From Kryptolebias marmoratus (Eukaryota > Chordata > Actinopteri > Cyprinodontiformes > Rivulidae): DNA of 64,000 bases. Position numbers and translations under genes: made by a program. Location of the stretch: the NCBI RefSeq assembly GCF_001649575.2, contig NC_051433.1, positions 27,915,303 through 27,979,302 on the forward strand, written 5' to 3'. Under the pieces are notes generated by a model, which saw only the letters and a list, made by a program, of their open reading frames with translations, was not told where the DNA came from and did not search any database. How positions within the stretch are numbered: position 1 is the stretch's first letter; every line of letters starts with the position of its first letter. Shown one piece after another: positions 1 to 10,434 of this stretch.

Positions 1-168
1 GCACAGTTGTAGAAGTACTGCCCTTGGAAGCCGAAAACGGCTGATGAGCCAGTCATCATCATGAGCCAGAAAATCCTCTCGGTCTCTAAAAACACGCTCT
101 CTGCGTATAGCGCCATTTGCTAAATCCTCCAATAAGGCTAAAGCCATTTTTGCCACCACTTTGCGCAT
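1..168 (-). CDS. HARBI1-like transposase, N-terminal fragment
   Basis: An open minus-strand frame of 56 codons starts at ATG 168-166 and runs off the left edge. A second in-frame ATG lies at 147-145 and may be the true start. The product shows the Harbinger nuclease N-terminal pattern: a run of small hydrophobic residues, then RRERVFRDRED, then a segment ending in SRFRLPRAVLLQL, the start of the helical region before the DDE nuclease domain. Transposases of this class cut and paste the element in the nucleus. The catalytic residues lie outside the window, so activity cannot be judged. No stop or frameshift is seen in the visible part. Confidence 0.65.
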   Translation of the reverse strand, partial: MRKVVAKMALALLEDLANGAIRRERVFRDREDFLAHDDDWLISRFRLPRAVLLQLC

Positions 169-456
169 GCTTTTATATCCACTCATCTAATTGCGTCCAT
201 GTGGATAATATTTGTTAATCATGTGTTTCTGGTGTGAACAATAATCATTTTCACATCATGAACAGTTTCTCAGAATCACCTCTAAGCGTCGCCAATGGAA
301 CCAAAAGCACAGAAATGTGCGTACGCCAGCCCTGGAGTTGCTGTGGGGCTGCGCACATTTCCACGTTCATTTCAGTTTTGATACATCCGGACTTTTGCGT
401 GGAAAATGGCGTACGCAAGGTTTTTGTGCGTACGCACTGTTGATACATGAGGCCCC
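1..456 (-). mobile_element. PIF/Harbinger DNA transposon, terminal part
   Basis: The right edge is a terminal sequence rich in the motif GCGTACGC and ending in the TTGATACATGAGGCCCC signature near 456, which is typical of Harbinger elements in fish. The left part encodes the start of a HARBI1-like transposase on the minus strand. The rest of the element lies beyond the window start, so its other end and its target duplication cannot be checked. Confidence 0.7.
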
Positions 457-639
457 AGGACTGTGGACTGATGAGGAGGTGCTTAACTGGGGACCCTCAA
501 GAGCTGGCTGACCAAGACCCACTTCAGGACAGGAGTTGGCAAAGAGGTGTCAGCCTGGACCCCATCAGACTTGTGAAGGTGAGAGACATCTTCCTGTTTC
601 CCCTCAAAGGCATGCCCCTTTTCCACTGACTCTTTTTCT
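457..639. other. Spacer, nothing recognised
   Basis: No gene, RNA or repeat is recognised between the Harbinger end and the next MITE. Short open frames here have no recognisable family. Confidence 0.4.
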
Positions 640-966
640 GAAGCCCCGTTCTACTCTACTCTACTCTGCTCGGTTCTATAAAAGATGCATCGCGTTTCCA
701 CCGGCCAGTTTGGTCGGTAGCAGAGAAACGCCTCCTTGCTTCGCTGTTGTTTATATTCCTACCATTCGCTCTTTATGCTTGCATCTGGCCACACCCATAA
801 CCAGTGAGTGAACAGGAGCTAAGTTTGCATCACCCACCAAAGCAGGGCCAGTTTGGCTGGCCTTACTCCAAAGCAGGGACCAAAAAAGCAGGGACCGGCC
901 TCGAAAAAATGCTGGTGGAAACACGCGCAAAGCAAGCCGAGTAGAGTTGAGCCGGGACCTTTGGAG
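640..966. mobile_element. hAT-like MITE with CTACTC-rich inverted ends
   Basis: The left end (about 644-715) and the right end (about 895-962) are imperfect inverted copies. Both carry the order CTACTC/GAGTAG, then CGGCTTGC-like sequence, then TTTCCACC/GGTGGAAA. The interior has no coding capacity. This matches a very common short element family of fish genomes. A clear 8-bp target duplication was not found, so the exact ends are approximate. Confidence 0.55.
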
Positions 967-1840
967 CTGGTGGAAAAGGGGCATAAGAGGTGTCTTGTGA
1001 GACCCCTTCAAAGCTGGAGCTGGAGAGACATCATCATCAGCCATGACCCCATCAGAGTAGAGTTGGAGGCAGAAACCCCAATAAAAACTCTGGCAGAAGC
1101 TGGAGATGTAGCAGAGGTTACGATTGGAGGCTTAGGTGTTGCTGAGTAGAATTGAGCTCAAGCATTGCCTTGGGTACTGCTGGAGTTTTCCAGGTGCTGT
1201 GTTAGCATCATAAGGTGCAGCATCAGTACAGCTTGAGGTTGACTAATGTTGTAACTCGGGACCTCCCAATGAGATCTGCGACTTAGACTGAGGGCTGCAG
1301 CTCGACTAAGATGCCTAACTCTTCTGTGTGGGACCACGCTGGAGCATAGTACCGAGGAGACACAGGACTCAAAGTACGTGAGACTTGGCTCAAGAGGGCC
1401 AGAAGGGTTCTGGAGAGTTGCGAGGCTGCTGCTGTGTGTAGCTTGACAAGGCAGCAAAACTAAGTTGAAGTAATTTTATTAAGATAGAAATGGTGACAAG
1501 GCAGCAAAACAAACAATATGAAAGCAGCATAGAGTATAACAAAAAACTAAAAGGAGCTAAGAACCAGGAGGTAAAACAGTAAAGCTGATCAATGATTAAA
1601 GGTGAACCAGGAGTATATGAATGCTAGGAGGGGTGATTACTGAGATAAAACATCTGAGCTGAAGAGCAGGTGGACTGCAGGCATAAATGGGGAAACAGGA
1701 ATTACTGATGGAAAAAAATAGTAAATCATACAGGGAGGAAACTAACAAAAAACATGATTAAATTATGAAATGCAATAACAAATAACCTAAACAACAAAAC
1801 CAACACTAAAATCCCAGAATCCAGGTGCACACACATAGAC
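967..1840. other. Unassigned spacer with a short direct repeat
   Basis: No gene is recognised. The 16-mer GACAAGGCAGCAAAAC occurs twice, 50 bp apart (about 1444 and 1494). A related GGCAGCAAAACTAA string is found inside the fold-back element near 11250, so this stretch may contain debris of that family. The remainder is AT-rich with no visible structure. Confidence 0.35.
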
Positions 1841-2340
1841 AAGGCAAAGCAGTTTTTTTGTATGGCACTTTTCAGTAACATGACAGCTCAAAGTGCTTTA
1901 CATAAACATTTAAAACATTATAACAAAGTGCAAAAGAACAATAAAAGCATATGGAAAGATAAAAATTTAAAATTACAGACGCTCAAATAAATAACATTTC
2001 ATAAATTAAAAATTCAAAGCAAACTCTGAATAAGAGTTTAAATAAAAGTTAAAGGAATACAGAAACAGCACAAAATAATAATAATAAAATAAAACTGTCT
2101 TCAACCTTGTTTTAAAGGAAAGCAGTCAGAGTGTTCTGGCAGTTTTCTGGAAGTTTGTTCCTCATAGTTGGTACATAAAAGCTGAATGCATCTTCTCTAA
2201 GTTTGGTTCTGACTCTGAGGACAGAGAGCAGGTTTGACCCAAATGACTTCAGAAGTATTGACGGTTAAAATCAAGCGACATCATTATAGCCCTCTCCTTT
2301 AGGGGGTGGGTGATAGAACCAGCAGCAAAATGTTTAACAG
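1841..2340. repeat. Decayed LINE 3' region (L2-like)
   Basis: It begins with the phrase GGCACTTTTCAG followed by CTCAAAGTGCTTTACA and continues with several hundred bases resembling the non-coding tails often seen with fish L2-type LINEs. The same opening phrase recurs near 62340. No open frame remains. The clade is assigned by recognition only. Confidence 0.45.
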
Positions 2341-2360
2341 ATGTTATTATACTAACTTAT

Positions 2361-2939
2361 TGTCATAAACTCGAGAGTTTCTATCCAGAGAGCGAAACCA
2401 AAACCACACACGGAGACGAGGATAACGGTAAGTGAATTTATTTACAGGTGAAGCTATATACAGTGGCGGTTTCCGGAGAAGTCTGCAAGACAAGGAGAGC
2501 TAGGTGAGTCTCGGGTACAATTTGGTTCCAAGATGGTCGCAAGGATTATAATGTCTCTTTGTTTGCTTACAGGTCCCAGAGGAGAGTTGCGGCGTCGAGG
2601 AGAGGAGGAGCCATTCCAGTAGTTCCGGGAGACGAGCCAGTTCCAGCAAGGTAAGTATCAGCGATTATCCAGGTAAGTAGTCCTTTAGATCTGTAGTCGT
2701 GGCGTGGCAAAAACCTGAGGTGTAGGCACAAACAGAGAACGTGATTAGCATAAGGAGCATGAGTTAGGTTAGACGCTGAGGCGGAGAATCTAACCCAGAA
2801 GGTTCGATGCTCCAGCGAAGATCTGATCCCAGCCTGCTGCTTAAGTACTGGCTGGTCTTGTCAGTGGGAAACTGGAACACCTGTGGAGGAATGATTAGTG
2901 GCACTGCCCAAAAGGCGGAGCCAAACCCAGATCCTCACA
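2361..2939 (-). mobile_element. Solo LTR of an LTR retrotransposon (Gypsy-like)
   Basis: Read on the minus strand, the 579-bp unit starts TGTGAGGATCTGGG and ends GTTTATGACA, so it has the TG...CA ends of an LTR. It is flanked by a perfect 5-bp duplication, CTTAT, at 2356-2360 and 2940-2944. Towards its minus-strand 3' end there is an AATAAA signal followed by sequence rich in GTGTG, as in the R/U5 part of an LTR. No internal gag or pol sequence or second LTR is adjacent, so it is a solo LTR left by recombination between two LTRs. The Gypsy/Ty3 label is inference from general appearance. Confidence 0.7.
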
Positions 2940-3308
2940 CTTATTGCACATCCTGAGGATAAATGTTACTGCATATTCCCCAGACAATATTTACATTTTC
3001 TATCAGAGATTTTTTTTAACCCTTCAAAATTTAAATGCTTATTGTTATTATTATTTAGACCTTTACACCACCATCAGTTTAGCATTATGCAGTTTTTTAA
3101 TAAGGAAAATGATGGCGTTCCTGCAGAAAGCAACTGCAGGCTGCACTGGAAATGCTACAGCTAGCTGCCACTGCTGCTGTTTTTACAAATAACCCCAGAA
3201 TTCCATGTAAATAACTACACAATGCAATGAGTTATTTTCTCCAAACACATTTTGTTAACTTGTAAAAAAAATCATCATTAAAGCAATGGTCAAATGTGTG
3301 CTAAAAAG

Positions 3309-3310
3309 TA

Positions 3311-3363
<53 letters not shown>
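3309..3363. repeat. (CT)n(TA)n microsatellite
   Basis: A run of CT dinucleotides passes directly into a run of TA dinucleotides. It borders the R4-type LINE fragment that follows. Confidence 0.95.
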
Positions 3364-3369
<6 letters not shown>

Positions 3370-4257
3370 TTCCCTTCTCACCCTCCGTGGGTGGTCTTTG
3401 TTTCATCCTCTGAGCTCGGGTCCTCTACCAGAGGCCTGGGAGCTTGAGGGTTCTGCGCAGTATCTTGGCTGTGCCTAGAACTGCACATTTCTGGACTGAG
3501 ATGTCTGATGTTGTTCNNNNNNNNNNNNNNNNNNNNNNNNNNNNNNNNNNNNNNNNNNNNNNNNNNNNNNNNNNNNNNNNNNNNNNNNNNNNNNNNNNNN
3601 NNNNNNNNNNNNNNNNNNNNNNNNNNNNNNNNNNNNNNNNNNNNNNNNNNNNNNNNNNNNNNNNNNNNNNNNNNNNNNNNNNNNNNNNNNNNNNNNNNNN
3701 NNNNNNNNNNNNNNNNNNNNNNNNNNNNNNNNNNNNNNNNNNNNNNNNNNNNNNNNNNNNNNNNNNNNNNNNNNNNNNNNNNNNNNNNNNNNNNNNNNNN
3801 NNNNNNNNNNNNNNNNNNNNNNNNNNNNNNNNNNNNNNNNNNNNNNNNNNNNNNNNNNNNNNNNNNNNNNNNNNNNNNNNNNNNNNNNNNNNNNNNNNNN
3901 NNNNNNNNNNNNNNNNNNNNNNNNNNNNNNNNNNNNNNNNNNNNNNNNNNNNNNNNNNNNNNNNNNNNNNNNNNNNNNNNNNNNNNNNNNNNNNNNNNNN
4001 NNNNNNNNNNNNNNNNNNNNNNNNNNNNNNNNNNNNNNNNNNNNNNNNNNGGTGTGGTAGATCTGAGCCTCTATTGCTCTGGTGTTTAGGGCCTGTTCCT
4101 GGGCGGCCAGGATGAGTGCCTCTGTGCTGTCCTTGAGTCCAGCTTTTTCCAGCCATTGGTAGGATTTCCTGATATCAGCCACTTCAGTTATTTGTCTGTG
4201 GTACATCCCATGTAAGGGCTTGTCCTCCCATGATGGTACTTCCAGCACCTCGTCCTC
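3364..4257 (-). mobile_element. R4/Rex6-type LINE, 5'-truncated copy, interrupted by a gap
   Basis: On the minus strand the part from 4257 to 4051 encodes the end of a reverse transcriptase ORF, with motifs VPSWEDKPLHGMYHRQI and LKDSTEALILAAQEQAL. Beyond the gap, 3516-3425 encodes the ORF's C-terminal end, with DISVQKCAVLGTAKILRRTL and then a stop. The short 3' tail ends at the TA microsatellite. In the family the missing middle carries a CCHC finger and a restriction-like endonuclease, but here it falls in the run of N. The two visible parts are in different frames, which may reflect an arbitrary gap length. Both edges abut TA repeats (3335-3363 and 4258-4271), matching the TA-rich target preference known for the Dong/R4 clade. 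Confidence 0.7.
3517..4050. other. Assembly gap (534 N)
   Basis: Unresolved sequence inside the R4-type LINE fragment. Any long reading frame crossing it is an artefact. Confidence 0.99.
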
Positions 4258-4271
4258 TGTATATATATATA

Positions 4272-5320
4272 CAGAAACACACGTATGTGTGTGCACTGTT
4301 TATAAAACTGAATACATTTTAAAGAATTTGACATTTACTTCCATTCAGTTTATTTATAAAGTTCCAATTCATAATAAGTTATCACAAGTCATTTTAAAGT
4401 AAAATTCAAGTGAAGTTAAAAATAAAGTCCAATTATGATCAAATTCAGTCCAGTTATCCATTTCATTAGAGTTACTATAAATAAAAGCATCCCAGTTTAA
4501 TTAACTTTATTACATTGAATTTAGCTTAATAGTGCAGTTACTTTCATTACCATAAGAAGTGGCTACACACCAAATAATCAAATTCCCATGATAGCTGTTA
4601 TTACAGCTGAATGTGAGTCAGCCACACATTCTTCCTCAAAGCAGCAGCAATAAACAAACAACACAACTTGCAGATCAGTCATCAGTGCGTTTCTTTCTCT
4701 ATCCTGACATCTACCATTTCAAATTAAAGTTATTGTTTCTCCAAAAGAACACAAGCTTAAAATGTCTCCATAATATGTGTTTTGTCATAGTAAAGTGTAT
4801 GACTGTGTGTATCTCAGAAAGAGTGCTCTGGATCCTGCTGTCATCCTGCCTCCCTCTGAGACAGTCCTCCAGCTGTTGCCTGCTGCGGGTGAAAGGACTT
4901 GATCTGAAAAAGAAAGGGCTGGAACAAACTGGAGAGTGGGGGTGTGGAGCCATATGTGTGTGTATGAGAGTACGCAAATACGAGTGCCCTGCTGTTCACC
5001 TTCAAGAAAAGGAATAAGGCCCTATAGTATTGACAGGAGGTTGGGTTAATGGTTTGTATTGTGCTGCCATATGTTCATCGAGACATCAACAAAAAACACA
5101 CACAGACACTTACCACATCTTTGAAGTGAAGATGATGACAAACAGTTTGTCCATCTGATCAAAAAGCAGTGATAAACTTTCTAAAAATGGGGGCACAAAT
5201 TAATCATTTTGGAAGCTTTGATTTGACCTTTTATCACTGTGATATGGCCTCCATAGTTCAGACAAAGCTACTTGCATTGTTTCAGTATGGAGTGGACTAA
5301 TGTTTTGTCACTTCCTTCAG
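4272..5320. other. Intergenic, nothing recognised
   Basis: AT-rich sequence with no recognisable gene, RNA or element. The 134-codon open frame at 4613-5017 shows no domain and has low-complexity composition, so it is not called. Confidence 0.4.
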
Positions 5321-5329
5321 TCAGTATCT

Positions 5330-5790
5330 AACCAGGCTGTGACTGTTGAAAAAACAGCATTTTCCAGGGAGTCTCCAAAACTTTCGAGAGGGTTCTCAAT
5401 TTCCTTGCTTGAGCCCCAAAGGCTCACTACTGTTGCTTGAATTTTGATCATGTTCAAAGCATTCGTGCAAATTTTCTGTCAAAATATTTTCCATGTTTTG
5501 TGTGCATCTTGAACCTGTCTTGAGCTGTTCTCAATTTGTTTTTTGTAATTCTAGAGCACTAGAGCATTATTTTTGACACCTGCACACAGGCTTTCCTATG
5601 ACTGAAAACATTTGAGGCTACGGCGCTGAATGTCCAGGTCTAATTTTTTAAAATAGTCCAAATCTACCTATTTTGATTCCTAAAGAGTACTCCAGGAGGC
5701 TAAATCATAAACTTAAGGGTAGCTGCCAAAGTGAGGACAAAGCAAGCAAGGTGAGCAAGGTGGGTAAGATGTGGGAGGAGTGGGGTAACA
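5330..5790 (+). repeat. Old dispersed repeat shared with 54780-55150
   Basis: Several phrases recur in the same order in both places: GGGAGTCTCCAAAA, GTAATTC followed by a CACTA phrase, and a GAAAACAT phrase followed by GGTTACAG/GGCTACGG. The copies are very divergent and non-coding. Confidence 0.4.
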
Positions 5791-5999
5791 AAAAATGTGC
5801 AGGATGTAGAATACAGTTTTGCACAGTGTGCACACAAAAATAGGCTGTAAATGTAAAAAAAAAATGGTTTTGCAAAACACTGCTCACTTGTCACTCTGGT
5901 TTCCTCCCTCAGTCTAAACATATGGCTGCCTTAAAAAAGAGATCCGTGATCTCAATGGGGTTTGCCTGATTAAATAAAGGTTAATAAAAAGCTTTCAAA

Positions 6000-6640
6000 A
6001 TCTAGAATGTTATACTTACTAATTAAATCACAATGATAAACTTTTTTCAGCTACAACCACACTACATTTTTGAACAATATCTGCAAAACTGACTGAATTA
6101 TAGTCATTATTGTCATTTTTGTGTTTTCTAAGGTAAGCTGGAAGTGGCAGTCATCGTAAATTGAATTTGCTCCAAATGGTAATCATTTGTACATGGGTGA
6201 ACAATGATTATTTTCTAAAAGTTTCATTAAAATTTGTCAATTGGTTCATGAGATATTTTGCTAATATACAGATACAGTTGACACTAAAGTAAATGACTAA
6301 GTTTTAAACAGAGATCTTGTGCAGTCTGTTAGCAGTTGGGAATCAGTCTCTACTACCGCACAACATTTGAGCTTAAAATGTGTAAAATTGATTGAGTTGT
6401 ACCCATTTTTGTGTTTGCTTAGATTGCTTTGCTATGGCCATCTTGAATCAGGTAGACCCTAAAAGGTGTAGATGTCAACAAAATGATTACTTTCTGAAGG
6501 TTTCATAAAAATCTGTTTTTGGTTCATGAGATACGTATTTTTCTAACAGATGAACAAACACTTGAACACGGGGAAAAACAGTATTGCTCCACCTTTACCT
6601 TTGGCAGCAGAATTTTAAGTATTATGGGGAATATCCCACT
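6000..6640 (+). repeat. Dimeric dispersed repeat, copy 1
   Basis: Two related units lie in tandem about 270 bp apart. Each ends with a TTTCATTAAAAT/TTTCATAAAAAT phrase and then GGTTCATGAGATA. A block with GCCATCTTGAA lies between them. The right end is GCTCCACCTTTACCTTTGGCAG. The same structure recurs at 13000, 39800, 48000, 56400 and 60550. Confidence 0.65.
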
Positions 6641-7334
6641 TGTTTTGTTTTTTCCACCCCCACCCCCATCCTGCAGACCAAATATCACTTCAAGATACAC
6701 TTGTAAGTTGGCACCCTGCTGAAAAGACATCTGTGACTTATGAAACCAGCCTACATGTTTTGTGAGTGTGAGTTAATCTTCTTTTGTTGTTTGTAAAAGC
6801 AAACACTCACAAAGCAAAAGTGTCTCTTCTCAGTTTATCCTGTTCATGTGAACTATAGAGTGTGTGATGGATGACGGGTGTGTCAACACCAGCCTTAAAT
6901 TAGCTTTGAGAGGAAACTGACTTGGAATTCCCTCGTTCACTGCTGATGTGATTTATAATGTGTGTGTGTAAGTGGGGGTCCTACTTTGTAACGACCTTTT
7001 CAGTTTGTGACTGTGTTAACATATCCTCATTCCTGAGATATTGAAGGTGTGGTGGTTTACCTTTGAGCTGACACACCAGAGTCATGACTGAGGCTTGTAC
7101 ACATGTCAAACACCACTGAAGCCACTGTATGACTGTAAACACAGCTTGTCACCACATACCTGAGAAGCAGTGATGAGTGTGGGTGAAGTTTAGGTGGAGC
7201 AGATAAGACATGTTGCTACAGGTAGAGCTGCAGATCTGAAAACAGAGATACGTTTGACTGCACAACGCATCCCACTGTGTCCTGTACAGCTAGAAAGTAG
7301 CTGTTTGTCAACTGGAAGCTTTTAGTTTGATAGC
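6641..7334. other. Intergenic, nothing recognised
   Basis: No gene, RNA or element is recognised in this stretch. Confidence 0.4.
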
Positions 7335-7640
7335 TTATTATCACCCACCACTGAAGGTGAAGGTGGAGTGATAATGTTTTTGCTCATGTCTGTGTTTGTG
7401 TGTGTATGTGTTCATTTGTCTGTACAGTTAGCTAAATATCTCATGAACCACTGGGCAGATTTTAATGAAACTGGGTTGGTGTGGTAGTACCTGAGACTAA
7501 TCCTAGCACATACAGTATTCTAAGTGTTGTCTGATTGTGTGAAATTTTTGCCTAAAACATTGCCATTTACTTTTGGAATCAACTCTGTCTGTTTGTTAGT
7601 AAAATATCTCATGAACCACCGGACAGTTTTCTAGTACAAG
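7335..7640 (-). repeat. Dimeric dispersed repeat, inverted copy 2
   Basis: It begins ATCACCCACCACTGAAGGTGAAGGTGGA, abbreviated here to its key part CACTGAAGGTGAAGG, and carries two copies of ATCTCATGAACCAC about 170 bp apart. This is the same family as the copy at 6000-6640, in the opposite orientation and shorter. Confidence 0.6.
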
Positions 7641-8060
7641 TTTATTTACGAAACATATTTAAAAACATCTGATGTTGGAGAAAGTGCTGTACATCAAATA
7701 TTAACAAAGCACATGAGACCATAAAAAACAAACAACAAAATAAAAACCAAAGAAAAATCTGTTAAAACAAATTTTCTATTTTTAAAATTGTTTTTATATT
7801 TTATTTAAATTATAGAAACAATGAAAAACTAAGATGATGGAAAGAAAGGCTGCAGGAGGTCAGATAGATACACAGGAGGCTATCCATTCAGGACCTTATA
7901 AGTAAGCAATAAAACTTTAAAATCAATTGTAAACTGAACAGGGAGCCAATGCAGGGACATGAGCATTGGGGAGATATGATCATTCTTTTTTGTTTGTGTT
8001 AGAAGATGAGCTGCATCATTCTGGCTGCAGTCTTGTGGTGGTTGCAATGAAATGGGAGAC
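7641..8060. repeat. L2-like LINE tail, left part
   Basis: Non-coding sequence containing AACAGGGAGCCAATGCAGGG and GGGGAGATATGATC, phrases common in teleost L2-type tails. Similar sequence appears to resume at about 10310-10430, after the LINE copy at 8265-10308, suggesting that the LINE landed inside this repeat. Confidence 0.45.
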
Positions 8061-8968
8061 TCACAGTTAAACTCACAAGCTTTATTACATCAACAGAGGA
8101 GAGGCCATTACAGAACACAGTGTTGTCTCATTCTCACTCTCATTTCTCCCAACTCGGTCGCCTCTGCTCTACGCTGTCAGAGTAGCAACCTCTAGTAACA
8201 GAAAGTAATAACACCAACAAAACAGAACATAAATGCATTTACTGTGGTCCACGTGGGCTCACCACCTGTGAAAACTGTTGAGGTTGGGTGCCATGCAAGC
8301 TGGATGGCAGGCGAGGGAGGGTTCCTGGCCATTTTTATTCCTAGTGGCATAAACTAGCTCTAGGGACATGGAATGTCACCTCACTGGCAGGTAAGGACAT
8401 GTAGCTTGTGTGTGAAGTTGAGTAATACTAACTAGATACAGTTACTCCCCTCTACGCACATCTTGGGCTCTGGAACCCAACTTCTAAAGAAGGGCTGGAC
8501 TCATTCCTACTCTGGACTTTCCTAGGGAGAATGGCATTGAGTCGGTGTGGGGATATTCACAAGCCTCTGTACCATGTGTTGGAGTTATCTCCGGTGAATG
8601 AGAAGGTCGCCTCTCTGCAGTTTCGAGCTGCAGGAGGGAAGGTGGTCAGGAGTGAGTCTTTGCCTTAGGAGAGCAGTTTAAGTATTTAGGAGTCTTTGTT
8701 TACAAATGACTGTAGGATGCATCAGGAAATGGATCAGAGCCTCATCTGCATTAATAAGGGTGTTGCTTTGGTCATAAAGAAAGAGTAGAGTCAAAAGGCA
8801 AAACACTTGATTTTTAAAACATCTATGTTCCAACTCTCACCTTTGGCCATGAGGTTTGGATCATGATTGAAAAATCAAGATCCCACAAGTGGCTGAAATA
8901 AGCTTGCTTCATAGGGGGGCTCAGCTTTAGAGATAAGGTGAGGAGCTCTACCACCCAGAGGGTGCTTG

Positions 8969-10029
8969 CAGGGCCGTAGCCAGACTTTAAAAAATACTGA
9001 GGTCAACCACTCATTCTCCCCCTGCACATCAGTTACAATGAAGACCAAAACCTAATTAAAATAGAATCATTTATTTAAAACAAATGACTTGAATGTGTAT
9101 ATGACATGTATTTGTGTCTGTTTGTAAATTCATGGGGCGTGATGTCATCTTAAGCAACAGAGGACTCAGGGCACAACCATGATGGCTCACTGAAATGACA
9201 GGAATTAGTTTACATGAGTCAAAACACAAGATTTTAGCATAGATTTCCCCTTTTTATCAAATACCAGTGAGGTGTTGTAGTTTTGGAGATGGACCAGTTT
9301 TAGTGTGGTCCTGATGTAAAAAAAAAAGTGCAAAAATCCCCCTTTATTCAGGTTTCACAAATTAGATTAAGGTTTCACAGATCACACACTTGGTTTTAAA
9401 TGTTCTGCAATCAGTGCAGAATAATCTGGTTCAGGTTTGAAATGTCTAGGTGTTGTAGTTTTGGAGCTGGACTAGTGTGATTCAGATACCAAAACTTTCT
9501 GAAATCACACTGTATTGAAGTTTCACAAACCAGATTAAAGGTTTCACAGATCACACAGTCGGTTTTAAATATTCTGCTATTAGTTGAGTATAATCTGGTA
9601 CAGGTTTGAAATGTCTAGGTGTTGTAGTTTTTTAACTAGAGTAGATTAAAGAGGCTGAAAGTAGTGAAAAATTAGGTGGAATCGCCCTTTTGTCATTTTC
9701 TGAATCGGAAGTTGCAATCGGAAACCAACTTCAGCTTTGTGGAATTGAAGGAGAATAATTTTAGCAAGTTACCTCGGTTGTGTTTCACTGTAAGTGGCGC
9801 TCTTCTTCTGGTCTTTATTTTAGCAGTAAGGTAAGCTGCACTCTTCTTCATAGACATTGAGTTTGGCTGCAGCTGCACACAGTTACAGCGCCTCCTAAAG
9901 TAAACTGGTGGAGCTATGCAGAGAACCACGCTGTTCAAAAGCATTGTTATGATTAATTTTTTTATCATATACACAGCAGAAAATACTGAGGTCCGGACCT
10001 CGGTGTCCTCAATGGTAGCTTTGGCCCTG
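8969..10029. mobile_element. Non-autonomous hAT element with exact 8-bp duplication
   Basis: The 1061-bp element starts CAGGGCCGTAGCCA and ends TAGCTTTGGCCCTG, an imperfect terminal inverted repeat. It is flanked on both sides by GGTGCTTG (8961-8968 and 10030-10037), the 8-bp duplication expected of hAT. Removing it rejoins the LINE reading frame around it. It contains no transposase frame but does hold a tandem repeat at 9240-9660. Confidence 0.85.
9240..9660. repeat. Tandem repeat, unit about 170-178 bp
   Basis: The phrase GGTGTTGTAGTTTT occurs at about 9271, 9449 and 9618. The stretches between share CACAAA-AGATTAA-GGTTTCACAGATCACACA, making about 2.3 copies of one unit inside the hAT element. 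Confidence 0.75.
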
Positions 10030-10434
10030 GGTGCTTGGAGTCAAGTTACTGCACCTTCGTATCGAAAGGAGTCAGTTGAGGTGGTTCGGGCATGTGATTA
10101 GGATGCCTCCTAGATGCCTCCCTTTGGAGGTTTTTCGAGCACGTCCCACTGTGAAGAGACCTCGGGGCAGACCCAGAAAGGGAATATGTATCCTCTCTGA
10201 CCTGGGAACGCATTGGGATCCCCCAAGAGGAGCTGAAGAGTGTTGCTGGGGAAAGGGATGTATGGGTTCCCCTCCTGGACCTGCTGCCTCCACTACCTGA
10301 CCATGGATAAGCAGTAGTATATAGATTAATAAAAGTTTAAACATGAAAACATAACACAGTTGAAAGAGGTTGGCCTGGCTAACACCAACATACAGAGTCA
10401 CAATAATCCATTTGGGATGTCATGAAAACATAAA

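Larger units (their letters stand above)
8265..10308 (+). mobile_element. Decayed non-LTR retrotransposon, copy A, split by a hAT element
   Basis: Fragments of one LINE reading frame can be followed through many stops. Near 8370 there is a GTWNVTSLAG-like phrase, the start of an apurinic endonuclease domain. Near 8680 there is FKYLGVF, from the region after the polymerase motifs. After the inserted hAT element come IERSQLRWFGHVIRMPP and RPRGRPRK, the C-terminal region. The end near 10308 has the GGATAAGCAGTA-like tail. The bulk of the reverse transcriptase is deleted. It is the same family as copy B at 10435-12970. The clade within LINEs is not resolved. Confidence 0.75.

Noticed and set aside
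3425..4296. Long reading frames of 193-273 codons across the first gap
   Set aside because: They are open only because N runs translate as unknown residues. The real coding content is the retroelement sequence at both edges.
4613..5017. 134-codon plus-strand frame
   Set aside because: No start context, domain or splice structure; a mixed Cys/Ser/Leu composition typical of chance frames.
9240..9660. CRISPR-like array
   Set aside because: Only two to three copies of a unit of about 175 bp, no short repeat-spacer structure, and a vertebrate genome.
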